64,000 nucleotides of DNA from positions 15,222,347 through 15,286,346 of the forward strand of contig CATQJL010000316.1 in assembly GCA_958299035.1 (NCBI GenBank), written 5' to 3'. This stretch comes from Cylicocyclus nassatus (taxonomy: Eukaryota > Nematoda > Chromadorea > Rhabditida > Strongylidae). Each line of letters begins with the position of its first letter. Position 1 is the first letter of the stretch. A program made the position numbers and the translations under genes. Positions 11,976-21,550 of this stretch are shown in pieces. The notes under the pieces were generated by a model. It did not search any database. It worked only from the letters and a program-made list of their open reading frames with translations, and had not been told where the DNA came from.

Positions 11976-12010
11976 TACTTACAAACACACATTCAGCTTT
12001 ATATATAAGA

Positions 12011-13273
12011 TCATCGACCTTTTCGTGCTCCAAGGTTAGCCGAGTGATAGTGTACCAGGATATTTTTGCTGCTTGCTTCTCAAAACCACTTGATCTTGTG
12101 TGATCCATCACGCAGCTACACTTGGACGTTAAGGAAAGGCAGCGAGTTTTCGCTGGGCTTTTCTCGTGTAAACTTTATGTTTGTGGATTGGCTGTTTAGC
12201 AGATTGAAGCAAGTGACTAGTTCGTCTTGTGTTTCGCACACAATACAGCAATCATCTACATAGCGGCAATAGGATATTGGTTTGCGCGCAAGTGTGGGGC
12301 TCTCGATTTTTGACATATAGGCAATGGCAACGACAGGTGCCAGCCTTTGGCCCATCGCTTATCCCCTGACTTGTCTATAGTATTGCCCCCACCATGGAAA
12401 AATGTTGCTGCTAAGGCCTCCTTTGAGAAGAACCATCACATGGCGGATATCAAAGCCGTACATGTTAATGGTGCCATGGTGTTCGCACAATATCCCGTGA
12501 ACCGCTTCCATAGCCGCTTCATTCGAAACATTCGTATATAATGAAGTGACTTCGAATGATTCGATGACACATCCTTTGCTTAGTGGCGCCTTACTAATTT
12601 GCTCAAGAAACATGCTCATATTTGTTAAATGAGCAGGAATATATTGAAGCAATTGCGTGAGGGTCAATTTCAGCAGCCAGGATATCCTATCACTGGAACC
12701 TCCGCAACTGCTTCCGATAGGCCTTATTTTGAACTCTGCAGGGTCTGAGGAGAGGAAATCACTAGCAGTGAGCTTGTGGGTTTTGATGAGCACGTAAAGG
12801 ACAGGACATTTGGGCAGATCGCGTTTCAGATGTGATATCATCTTCTTCGGTAAGCCAACAGAATTTGCAATATCTGTCCATAGTCTGTTCAAGCGGCGAT
12901 ACTCTTTTGCAAATTCGTTCTCAAAGGAATTCTGATATAATATCTCATCATTCAAGTGATGTCTTGTTATAGCCATATCTATTCCCTTGTCAAAAAGACA
13001 GAAGCCTTTATCGCTAATGGATATCTTGATCTTATTACTAGCGCGTAGTTCATAAACTTCGCGGAGACCAAGATGCTGGGCAGGTGTTAAATTGGAAATG
13101 GGATGTCTTTTTGAAAAGAGCGTTGGAAGTGGGAGAACGGATGTGGCTAGTACTCGAAATTTTGCATCTTTCACTTGATAGGGACCTTGTGGCTTAAAAG
13201 TCAGAGAAGGGGAAGGATTGAGAGGCAAGCACTGTTGGCTCGAACCCGATTCGAAGACAGCCGAGGTGAGCAT
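12011..13273 (-). pseudogene. PLE-1 reverse transcriptase, broken
   Basis: The minus-strand frame from 13273 reads PLE RT palm and fingers: LPLPTLFSKRHPISNLT, then an RT core with IGSSCGGSSDRISWLLK, then EVTSLYTNVSNEAAMEAV. After an in-frame TAA (12359-12361) it continues AMGQRLAPVVAIAYMSK and the catalytic box YCRYVDDCCIV. A TAG then follows LPFLNVQ near 12116, and a shifted frame (SKNILVHYHSA, TKRSMI) runs to the Helitron edge. The order SLYTNV, MGQRLAP, YVDD, LPFLNV is shared with PLE-2 and PLE-3. At least two stops and a frameshift make it non-functional. Confidence 0.85.
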
Positions 13274-13787
13274 GAATGACGGTTTCCGTCACTGCTTTCA
13301 GCCTGGCTTGATGTTGAATGTAGCCTTGGCTTGGACGAGGTGTTCGGGAGAACAAACCACTAATGTGACGACCTTCCAGGCTCCGACGAAGGTGAAGGCA
13401 CCGAAATGTTAGCCCGATTGAATAAAGCGTGCTACAATCTTGGTAATCGGCTCAAGTAAACTACATGAATATCTACATCATGCCAAAATTTATCAATAAT
13501 CGAACTTGGAGTCTCTGGAAATATCTTCTTTCAAAATCCGCTGAACGGTTTCATTCATTTCATGACTAGGAGACGCCAGACCGCATCGCACATTTTGTCT
13601 AAACAAGCATAACTGTGTACTTAACATGATTATACTTGTTATCTCGTCCAGGTTTATTCCTCTTTGAAAACAGGGAAGAACAAACTCAAACTTCAAGACA
13701 ATGTCCGCAATGCGGTCGCGCGTCTCCTAGTCATATAATAGATGATACTTTTCTGTTATTCGGACCCATTTTTTCAAAAAAAAACCA
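13236..13787. repeat. PLE-1 right inverted flanking repeat (pLTR)
   Basis: Reverse complement of 8640-9188. On the minus strand it carries the frame with EFVLPCFQRGINLDEITS, and on the plus strand the motif GACGAAGGTGAAGGCACC-GAAATGTTAGC. A third partial copy of the latter (GACAAGGTGAAGGCATC, GAAACGTTAGC) lies outside it at about 13808-13840, indicating a second truncated pLTR. Confidence 0.8.
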
Positions 13788-13970
13788 ATAACGAGCTTTC
13801 AGGTTCCGACAAGGTGAAGGCATCGAAACGTTAGCCCGATTGAATGGGGGACGGAACTTAGGAACCCGAGCCTAATTAGCTCGATTCGGGGAGTGCCTGC
13901 AGGTTACAGTCATGCTCGCTGTCTCCGATTACTCACTGGGACATAGCAACAATCTAAGCCCCGCCCCCCT

Positions 13971-15320
13971 GAGAGCCTCTTTGGAAATTAGCAAGGAATG
14001 CTGAAAATTTCAATTGAATTAGGGCTGGCTCTAAGCCAAAAAACCTTCAAAGTGATCGTACGAAGGTGAAATTAGGCTTGAACGAAAGAGAAAAACCATG
14101 CCATCATTATAACGTATTTACTGATCGAAAATGACTGAACACAACATTCTCTCGGTTCAAAACTTTATTTAAGTGTTAAATTACCGAGAAATTATTCAGA
14201 AAACCGTCAAGTTTCAGAAAAAATTTATTTGAGTGCTAAATCCGGGCAAAAGACTAGAATATCATTCGAGAAATGACAGTTCAAAAGCTTCTCAAGACTG
14301 ATAGTTATTTACATGCTGAAATTTAGGCAGACTAGAAAATCAATTGCGAAACGACAGCTTATAAAATTCTCAAAAATAAAAGTTTGTTTGTGTGCGGAAG
14401 TCTGGGCAAAAGACTAGAATATCAAGAAATGACAAATCAAGAATTTCTCAGAAACACTAATACTGCTCGCTCAAGCCAGCGGACGAAGTGTACAACGGCT
14501 GAAATGTATAAATTTATTTTTAATTGTATTGATCTTATCAAAATCACCTGAGGCTCCCAATTTAGTACAGGAACAGGATTGGGGTCTGCCGATGATTGAT
14601 TGTTGCAGCAGATGCTGCATGTGGGAATAAAAATAATCGTCGTAATACATGGGAAGTTGAGATATCGGTAGTAACGATAAATGGTTTTCACCCTTTATGC
14701 TACTATTTTATGGAAAATTCCTCATCAAACTGTTATTGCAACCTCTCCTTGCGTAGGTTGAGGTCAGTGCTTCCAGCATATTAGCAGGATGTTCTTCGCA
14801 TATCAGAATCGTCTGTCGTTGGGACTCAGCAATATCATTAGTGAAGTTTTTGAACTGTCATTTTTGATATTCTAGTCTTTTGCCCAGACTTCCGCACACA
14901 AACAAACTTTTATTTTTGAGAATTTTATAATGTCGTTTCGCAATTGATTTTCTAGTCTTTCGCCTAAATTTCAGCATTTAAATAACTATCAGTCTTGAGA
15001 AGTTTTTGAACTGTCATTTCTCGAATGACATTCTAGTCTTTTGCCGGATTTGGCACTCAAATGAATTTTTTTCTGAAACTTGACGGTTTTTTGAATAATT
15101 TCTCAGTATTTTAACATTTAAATAAAGTTTTGAATCAAGAGAATGTTGGGTTCAGTCAGTTTCGATCAGTAGACACTTCATGATGATGGCATGGGTTTTC
15201 TCTTTAGTTTAAGCCTAATTTCACCTTCGTGCGATCACTTTGAAAGTTTTTGACTTAAAGCCACCCCTGAAATTCAATTGAGTTTTCAGCATTCCTTGGC
15301 TAGGTTCCAAAGAGGCTCTC
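13971..15320. mobile_element. Foldback element with about 480-bp diverged arms
   Basis: GAGAGCCTCTTTGGAA at 13971 has its complement CCAAAGAGGCTCTC ending at 15320. The arms (13971 to about 14452, and about 14845 to 15320) pair along their length with many substitutions and small indels, so they are old. The central stretch of about 390 bp has no coding content. The right arm ends exactly where the N run begins. Confidence 0.8.
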
Positions 15321-15820
15321 NNNNNNNNNNNNNNNNNNNNNNNNNNNNNNNNNNNNNNNNNNNNNNNNNNNNNNNNNNNNNNNNNNNNNNNNNNNNNNNN
15401 NNNNNNNNNNNNNNNNNNNNNNNNNNNNNNNNNNNNNNNNNNNNNNNNNNNNNNNNNNNNNNNNNNNNNNNNNNNNNNNNNNNNNNNNNNNNNNNNNNNN
15501 NNNNNNNNNNNNNNNNNNNNNNNNNNNNNNNNNNNNNNNNNNNNNNNNNNNNNNNNNNNNNNNNNNNNNNNNNNNNNNNNNNNNNNNNNNNNNNNNNNNN
15601 NNNNNNNNNNNNNNNNNNNNNNNNNNNNNNNNNNNNNNNNNNNNNNNNNNNNNNNNNNNNNNNNNNNNNNNNNNNNNNNNNNNNNNNNNNNNNNNNNNNN
15701 NNNNNNNNNNNNNNNNNNNNNNNNNNNNNNNNNNNNNNNNNNNNNNNNNNNNNNNNNNNNNNNNNNNNNNNNNNNNNNNNNNNNNNNNNNNNNNNNNNNN
15801 NNNNNNNNNNNNNNNNNNNN
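15321..15820. other. Assembly gap, 500 N
   Basis: Exactly 500 undetermined bases. The round number suggests a placeholder rather than a measured distance. It lies between two inverted-repeat structures, which commonly break assemblies. Long apparent frames through it are meaningless. Confidence 0.99.
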
Positions 15821-15859
15821 TTGATTCGACATATACAATACCACCCGTAATTTGTGAAA

Positions 15860-15990
15860 AAAAATGGCGGCGGCACTTAACTTACGCGGCGCCGCCGAAG
15901 TTAGGTGACTTTTGCCGCGTCGCGCGACAAAAGTCGGCGGAAAAAGCGGCAAAAGTCACCTAACTTTGTCGCGCAACGCCTAACTTTTTA
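15860..15990. repeat. GC-rich nested hairpin in the left palindrome arm
   Basis: A perfect 21-bp stem: AAGTTAGGTGACTTTTGCCG(C) at 15898-15918 and its complement at 15946-15966, around a loop rich in CGCG. The same structure recurs at about 19405-19535 in the right arm. Its GC content contrasts sharply with the AT-rich surroundings. Confidence 0.85.
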
Positions 15991-18133
15991 TAAAAAAAGA
16001 CCTTATCTTGATTCAAAATTTATGAATTCTATATATAAGAGTACCATTCAACTCAGCTCGGCGAGGCGCATCTTCCAATATACGGATGTGCCTAGTTGTG
16101 GGATATAAGTTTCTTTCCTGGAATTTTAGTGTAAATGGACCATTCAGTGTGCTGATTCCAGAGGCTACGTACACATTCTATTGAGCACAGCAGAAATAGG
16201 GCAGGTATAGTTTAAGAGCTCATTCTGCATGGATATATGTGAAACTGGGCAGCTCATTCTGCATGGATATGTGTGAAAGTGGGCTTTTCTCGGCGAAGTA
16301 TGACGGGTCCCAAAATGCAGGAAGACAAAGGGAAATGGTTGGAAATCGCATGAGAAGCACATATCGCGGAATGCCGCGCGTGCTGTGCAATGTACAATAC
16401 CACTCACAGAACGGGAATTTCGCGAAATTCCAGAAATTTCGCGATTCCGGATTATCGCAAATTATGCAGCGCCATAACTTCCTTCGGAATTAATATATTC
16501 TAAATTCGAAAGCAGCACTGTGTTCATCTCGTCAAGGCGAATCTTTCGACATACGTCATGTCATCTATATCTTGTTTCCAGTTTTCTCAAATTGCTCTGA
16601 GGAGGTCCCTTTGCAAGTATGTAACGCAGCGCCTATCCAACTTGAAAGCTTCCAGTAAGCACCATTCGATAGTGCTCTTCTTGTACATTATAGTGCGCTA
16701 GTAAGCTGCCGCAGACTTCTTTTCAAAAGAGAAAAAAGCGTTGGTAAATTCTGGAAAAATCACTCGTTTCCAGATTCTACTCGCCGTAACTTTCTTTGGA
16801 GTGGATATTTTCTGAATCCGAAAAATGCATTGTGCTCAGCTCATCAAGGCAAATCTTTCGGTATGCAGAATGTCCTTGATATCTCGATTTCAGTATTCTC
16901 AAAACTTTCTGCGGACGTCTCTTCGCAAAGGTGTGAAGCAGCGCGTATTGCCCCCAGTACATTCAGAAAGAAATTTTCGATAGCACTTCTTTTGTAGATT
17001 ATGGAGCGCTAGAAAGTAGCCGCACACTCCTTTTCAAAGGGCTGGTGAATTCTGGAAAAATCATGTCCTTCTAAATTTTTCTCAACGTAACTCTAAAATA
17101 TGAAGCTCTCTTGCTAAGCAGATGTGATTTTCGTAACCAGCAGGTCGGATAACCCTTAAGTGCAAGTTTTCCAAGATGTTCAAGTAATTTCATTTTTTCT
17201 CGTTTTACGCTCTGAAGCTGGCCGATGGATTTTGGTCTGTTCATGCTCTTGAATTGTAAGGAAACTTCGCTTATAGAGGTTTTCAAACACGCTCTTTACG
17301 AAAATCGTGGTCTTTGAGGATTACAGGGTCTTTTTGGTGAGATACGGTGAGGTGACTGTAACTGCATCACGAAAGCGCGTAAATTGGCCCGCACTTCTCG
17401 CGTATCTGTCAGCAACCTTGCCTGCTTGCTTTTCTCAGTCAAAGTTACTAGGAACTGCGCTACCGAATGGTGCATGAATCAGGCTCCAGTCTGTAAAAAT
17501 CACCGAGTTACGAGCCTATGAAAACACGTCCTCATTATTTTGCCCTAAATTTAAAGATCGCAAATCTCGTCGAAATTCCACCGTGAGCGCTTGTACAACA
17601 CGCTGATCAAAATCTTTCGCGTCCTTAATGGATCTTATTGTGTTAGATTTAGTAGTTTGAGTTCTAGCCACTGAAATAGCTCTGATATTCAACTGAGCAG
17701 CTGAAGCATATGCAAGTACCATATTCAATACAGTGGGAGTTTTTGGGCGAAGCGAACGCAATATCCGCAATGCGAGTGTCATACAAGCGCTCACGTGGAA
17801 TTTCGACGAGATTTGCGATCTTTAGATTTTGGGCAAAATTCATGAGGACGTGTTTTCATAGGCTCGTAACTCGGTGATTTTTACAGACTGGAGCCTGATT
17901 CATGCACCTTTCGGTAGCGCAGTTCCTAGTAACTTTGACTGAAAAAAGCAAGCAGGCAAGGTTGCTGACAGATACGCGAGAAGTGCGGGCCAATTTACGC
18001 GCTTTCGTGATGCAGTTACAGTCACCTCACCGTATCTCACCAAAAAGACCACTGTAATCCTCAAAGACCACGATTTTCGTAAAGAGCGTGTTTGAAAACC
18101 TCTATAAGCGAAGTTTCCTTACAATTCAAGAGA

Positions 18134-18158
18134 GTACTCTGCGTTGATACCACTGCTT
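18134..18158 (-). other. SMART amplification primer sequence (artefact)
   Basis: The 25 bases are the exact reverse complement of the widely used SMART/template-switch PCR primer (begins AAGCAGTGGTATCAACG on the minus strand, ends CAGAGTAC). The mirror position in the left arm (about 17222-17250) has unrelated native sequence of nearly equal length, so primer sequence has replaced genomic sequence. Confidence 0.93.
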
Positions 18159-18752
18159 GCCAGCTTCAGAGCGTAAAACGAGAAAAAATGAAATTACTTG
18201 AACATCTTGGAAAACTTGCACTTAAGGGTTATCCGACCTGCTGGTTACGAAAATCACATCTGCTTAGCAAGAGAGCTTCATATTTTAGAGTTACGTTGAG
18301 AAAAATTTAGAAGGACATGATTTTTCCAGAATTCACCAGCCCTTCTAACTCCTTTGAAAAGGAGTGTGCGGCTACTTTCTAGCGCTCCATAATCTACAAA
18401 AGAAGTACTATCGAAAATTTCTTTCTGAATGTACTGGGGGCAATACGCGCTGCTTCACACCTTTGCGAAGAGACGTCCGCAGAAAGTTTTGAGAACACTG
18501 AAATCGAGATATCAAGGACATTCTGCATACCGAAAGATTTGCCTTGATGAGCTGAGCACAATGCATTTTTCGGATTCAGAAAATATCCACTCCAAAGAAA
18601 GTTACGGCGAGTAGAATCTGGAAACGAGTGATTTTTCCAGAATTTACCAACGCTTTTTTCTCTTTTGAAAAGAAGTCTGCGGCAGCTTACTAGCGCACTA
18701 TAATGTACAAGAAGAGCACTATCGAATGGTGCTTACTGGAAGCTTTCAAGTA

Positions 18753-18777
18753 GTACTCTGCGTTGATACCACTGCTT
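18753..18777 (-). other. Second SMART amplification primer sequence (artefact)
   Basis: An identical 25-base match in the same orientation, 619 bp from the first. The left-arm counterpart at about 16618-16640 shares GCAAG and AACGCAG with the primer, consistent with partial mispriming at that site. Confidence 0.93.
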
Positions 18778-19560
18778 GCAAAGGGACCTCCTCAGAGCAA
18801 TTTGAGAAAACTGGAAACAAGATATAGATGACATGACGTATGTCGAAAGATTCGCCTTGACGAGATGAACACAGTGCTGCTTTCGAATTTAGAATATATT
18901 AATTCCGAAGGAAGTTATGGCGCTGCATAATTTGCGATAATCCGGAATCGCGAAATTTCTGGAATTTCGCGAAATTCCCGTTCTGTGAGTGGTATTGTAC
19001 ATTGCACAGCACGCGCGGCATTCCGCGATATGTGCTTCTCATGCGATTTCCAACCATTTCCCTTTGTCTTCCTGCATTTTGGGACCCGTCATACTTCGCC
19101 GAGAAAAGCCCACTTTCACACATATCCATGCAGAATGAGCTGCCCAGTTTCACATATATCCATGCAGAATGAGCTCTTAAACTATACCTGCCCTATTTCT
19201 GCTGTGCTCAATAGAATGTGTACGTAGCCTCTGGAATCAGCACACTGAATGGTCCATTTACACTAAAATTCCAGGAAAGAAACTTATATCCCACAACTAG
19301 GCACATCCGTATATTGGAAGATGCGCCTCGCCGAGCTGAGTTGAATGGTACTCTTATATATAGAATTCATAAATTTTGAATCAAGATAAGGTCTTTTTTT
19401 ATAAAAAGTTAGGCGTTGCGCGACAAAGTTAGGTGACTTTTGCCGCTTTTCCGCCGACTTTTGTCGCGCGACGCGGCAAAAGTCACCTAACTTCGGCGGC
19501 GCCGCGTAAGTTAAGTGCCGCCGCCGCCATTTTTTTTCACAAATTACGGGTGGTATTGTA

Positions 19561-21337
19561 CAACTGCTCCATTCGTCCTCAGTTGTCTAAATCTTGTGAA
19601 AATAATCGAATTCAACGAACTGCAGATTTTTTGGCACAGTTCATCTCGCAGATAATGATTCTTTCTCACAGCTTTTCCCCCCTTTTCACTGTTTCACTCA
19701 AAGATATGAATGTGTAAGCGAAATAGTAGAGAAGACGATATGTTCGAGAACATGAGCAGAATGTTTACAAACTTAGGTGGTTATGAACAAGATTGAGGTG
19801 AGGTCAGGCCGCCCGACCTGGGGGTCGTATCGGTGGTAAGACTAAGGGGGGGGGGGGGTCGTACTCAAAAATCGAATTCGCTCATAACTAAGGAAATACT
19901 ACGAGCGAGTAAGGTGAAGAAGGAAAGGTTTAGACCGATGCATATCGCAACTCCAATAGAACTGAAGGAATGATTGGCGTGACAAGCATATTGATTGACT
20001 CCATCGAAGTTTCAGCCAAATTTCAATTCTCCAATTCTTGACACTACTAAGATCACCAAGGAAGCTTGCTGTGTAAATTGAGTATAGTTTCCTTAATTAG
20101 CATATAAAATCACCTTTACTAGCACTACAGGCCATTACCTATTACATTTTCTAGCGTTTTCCATCGTCTGAAAAGCCTGAAATACACACATGATTAACTT
20201 GGTTTCAAAAGTGGAAGAAGTCAGCTTTTTTATACCCATAACAAAGTAATGTTCTCTATCAGTCGATACTAGAAATTAGAATTCATATCGCTTTCAAACA
20301 GTGGATTAGGAAGTACTGCAATATTCCGAACATCGCGTTTTTCACCTTGAGCGCTAAACTCCGCGGCTTACCACGAAGCCGAAACAAGTCGAGCTAAGCT
20401 CAAACACCTACTTTAGAATGCTCGAGGTTTGTGCTAGCGGATAATGGGGTCGGGCGTAACCCCTCAAAAATTCAGAAATTAGTCCATTCTTGGGATGACT
20501 ACTGAGCTCATAGCCTCTTCTTGCCTCAGTGAAAATCTGGAGCAAAACACTCCACCCCTGGGGAAGGCTCGTTCAATAGGGCGATTCACATCAAAATCCG
20601 CCGTCAATTTGCGTGTAGTTGTAATGTGCAATCACAGAAGAGCGATCATACAGCTCTTGAAATTCAAAAACTCTGCAGGACGGACTCGTTTCCTCCAGAG
20701 TGTCACACTCTGAGGTTCCGGAGGTGGAGAGGATTAGAGAGGATCTTTTGTGGGCTTTCCTGGAAGGTGGAGGGGGGGGGGGGTCGTATCCGAACGACTT
20801 GTGCCTGACCTTTTGCTCAACTCTGGTTATGGATATTGTTCAAAAAATCAATTCTTTCCCTAATAGGCTCTCCCATGTAATTGAAATGCCCTTCAGACAT
20901 TTTTTTCTGCTGATATCATATGGTAATCTTCTTGATGCTAATCTGAACTCGTATAGCAGATGTTTCGCTTGATTTGTGCTAATAACTTGCTTTTGTTAAT
21001 TACTTTTTCATGCAATGAGCATTACGCGGGTGGAACATTGTAATTTTCTTCGCTTGAAACTAAAAATTTTCTGAATTCTAATAATCGATGCAGCAGCGAT
21101 TTAACCTTCCACAACAACAAAGTGGGATATTCTTTGAGATCATCACATCCTTCTCCATGTTTTCCCGCAGGGTCTAATTAAAATCATACATTAATTTTGA
21201 TACATTATAATTTCTTTCTATTTTCCACTCTCTAATGCCTCTAAGTCATAAACGCAACAAGATGACTGCTTACTGCTTTACCGCTTTATACGGGAATAAA
21301 ATCGTCCATGTTCGTAATGTGGCAAGCCTTTTATCTA
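19561..21337. other. Intergenic interval with two poly-G tracts
   Basis: No gene is supported. G homopolymers of over ten bases at about 19848-19858 and 20773-20785 are each followed by TCGTA. Similar poly-G or poly-C tracts occur near 8133, 22997 and 60031. A 72-codon plus-strand frame at 20495 has no domain and no splice support. Confidence 0.45.
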
Positions 21338-21550
21338 ATGAGTGCTTTTACGCTAATGCAGTACGCTTTCATCGCTCTACTCCTAATGACTTTTGGGCAA
21401 AAAACTACAATTCTCCACTTTTTGAGGACATCGCAATCTTCTTATCTGCAAAAGCAGAATGTTTTGTCAGGAGACTTCCCAGCTACTGATGACGAAAACC
21501 GGTTCGAAAAATCTTATTTCACAAACGTGCACGAAAATTACGCGCAGTAA
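21338..21550 (+). CDS. Candidate small secreted protein, 70 aa
   Basis: An ATG at 21338 opens a 70-codon frame to TAA at 21548-21550. Residues 1-20 look like a signal peptide (MSAFTLMQYAFIALLLMTFG), followed by a short polar mature part (LSGDFPATDDENRFEKSYF). No dibasic processing sites or cysteine pattern is seen, and there is no clear trans-splice acceptor just upstream. The length is small enough for chance, so this is a candidate only. Small secreted proteins are common in parasitic nematodes, but no family is recognised. Confidence 0.3.
   Translation: MSAFTLMQYAFIALLLMTFGQKTTILHFLRTSQSSYLQKQNVLSGDFPATDDENRFEKSYFTNVHENYAQ

Larger units (their letters stand above)
9976..12010 (-). mobile_element. 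Non-autonomous Helitron, 2035 bp
   Basis: On the minus strand the element begins TCTTATATATAAAGCTGAAT at 12010 and ends in CTAG at 9976, preceded by a short GC-rich imperfect hairpin (CCGG...CCGG, about 9989-10003). It sits precisely between A (minus strand, complement of 12011) and T (complement of 9975). These are the Helitron hallmarks: 5' TC, 3' CTRR, subterminal hairpin, A-T target and no target duplication. No Rep/helicase frame is present. Removing it joins the flanking PLE codons in frame (…TKRSMI | FNMFRTA…), matching TKRAVI-ENMFRTA in PLE-2, so the boundaries are exact. Confidence 0.9.
8640..13787 (-). mobile_element. Penelope-like retroelement PLE-1, minus strand, interrupted
   Basis: The element holds, in minus-strand order, a reverse transcriptase with a YVDD box (13273 to 12011), then after a Helitron insertion the GIY-YIG endonuclease domain (9967 to 9417). 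It is flanked by long inverted repeats (8640-9188 and about 13236-13787). RT fused to a C-terminal GIY-YIG domain and inverted or direct flanking pLTRs are the defining architecture of Penelope-like elements. In-frame stops and frameshifts (TAA at 12359-12361, TAG just below 12116) show it is defunct. A further decayed pLTR piece lies just outside at about 13795-13850. Confidence 0.85.
15834..19560. repeat. 3.7-kb near-palindrome (arms about 1.76 kb, loop 186 bp)
   Basis: TACAATACCACCCGTAATTT at 15834 pairs with the complement ending at 19560. Pairing continues to about 17595 on the left and 17782 on the right. The arms are almost identical but differ by single bases, by a 9-bp insertion near 18344 and by two replaced patches (18134-18158 and 18753-18777) that are primer sequence. 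Inside each arm, diverged units of roughly 285 bp repeat (sharing AACTT.CTT.GGA, TCATCAAGGC.AATCTTTCG). All short frames occur as mirror pairs. It could be an inverted duplication or foldback transposon, or a chimeric assembly or amplification product. Confidence 0.9.

Noticed and set aside
15221..15952. Long open frames of about 190-243 codons crossing 15321-15820
   Set aside because: Most of each frame is undetermined N sequence; the real bases on either side belong to inverted repeats.
16165..19227. Mirror pairs of short frames (for example 16165-16407 and 18985-19227)
   Set aside because: They are the same repeat sequence read from the two palindrome arms; no domain or splice support.
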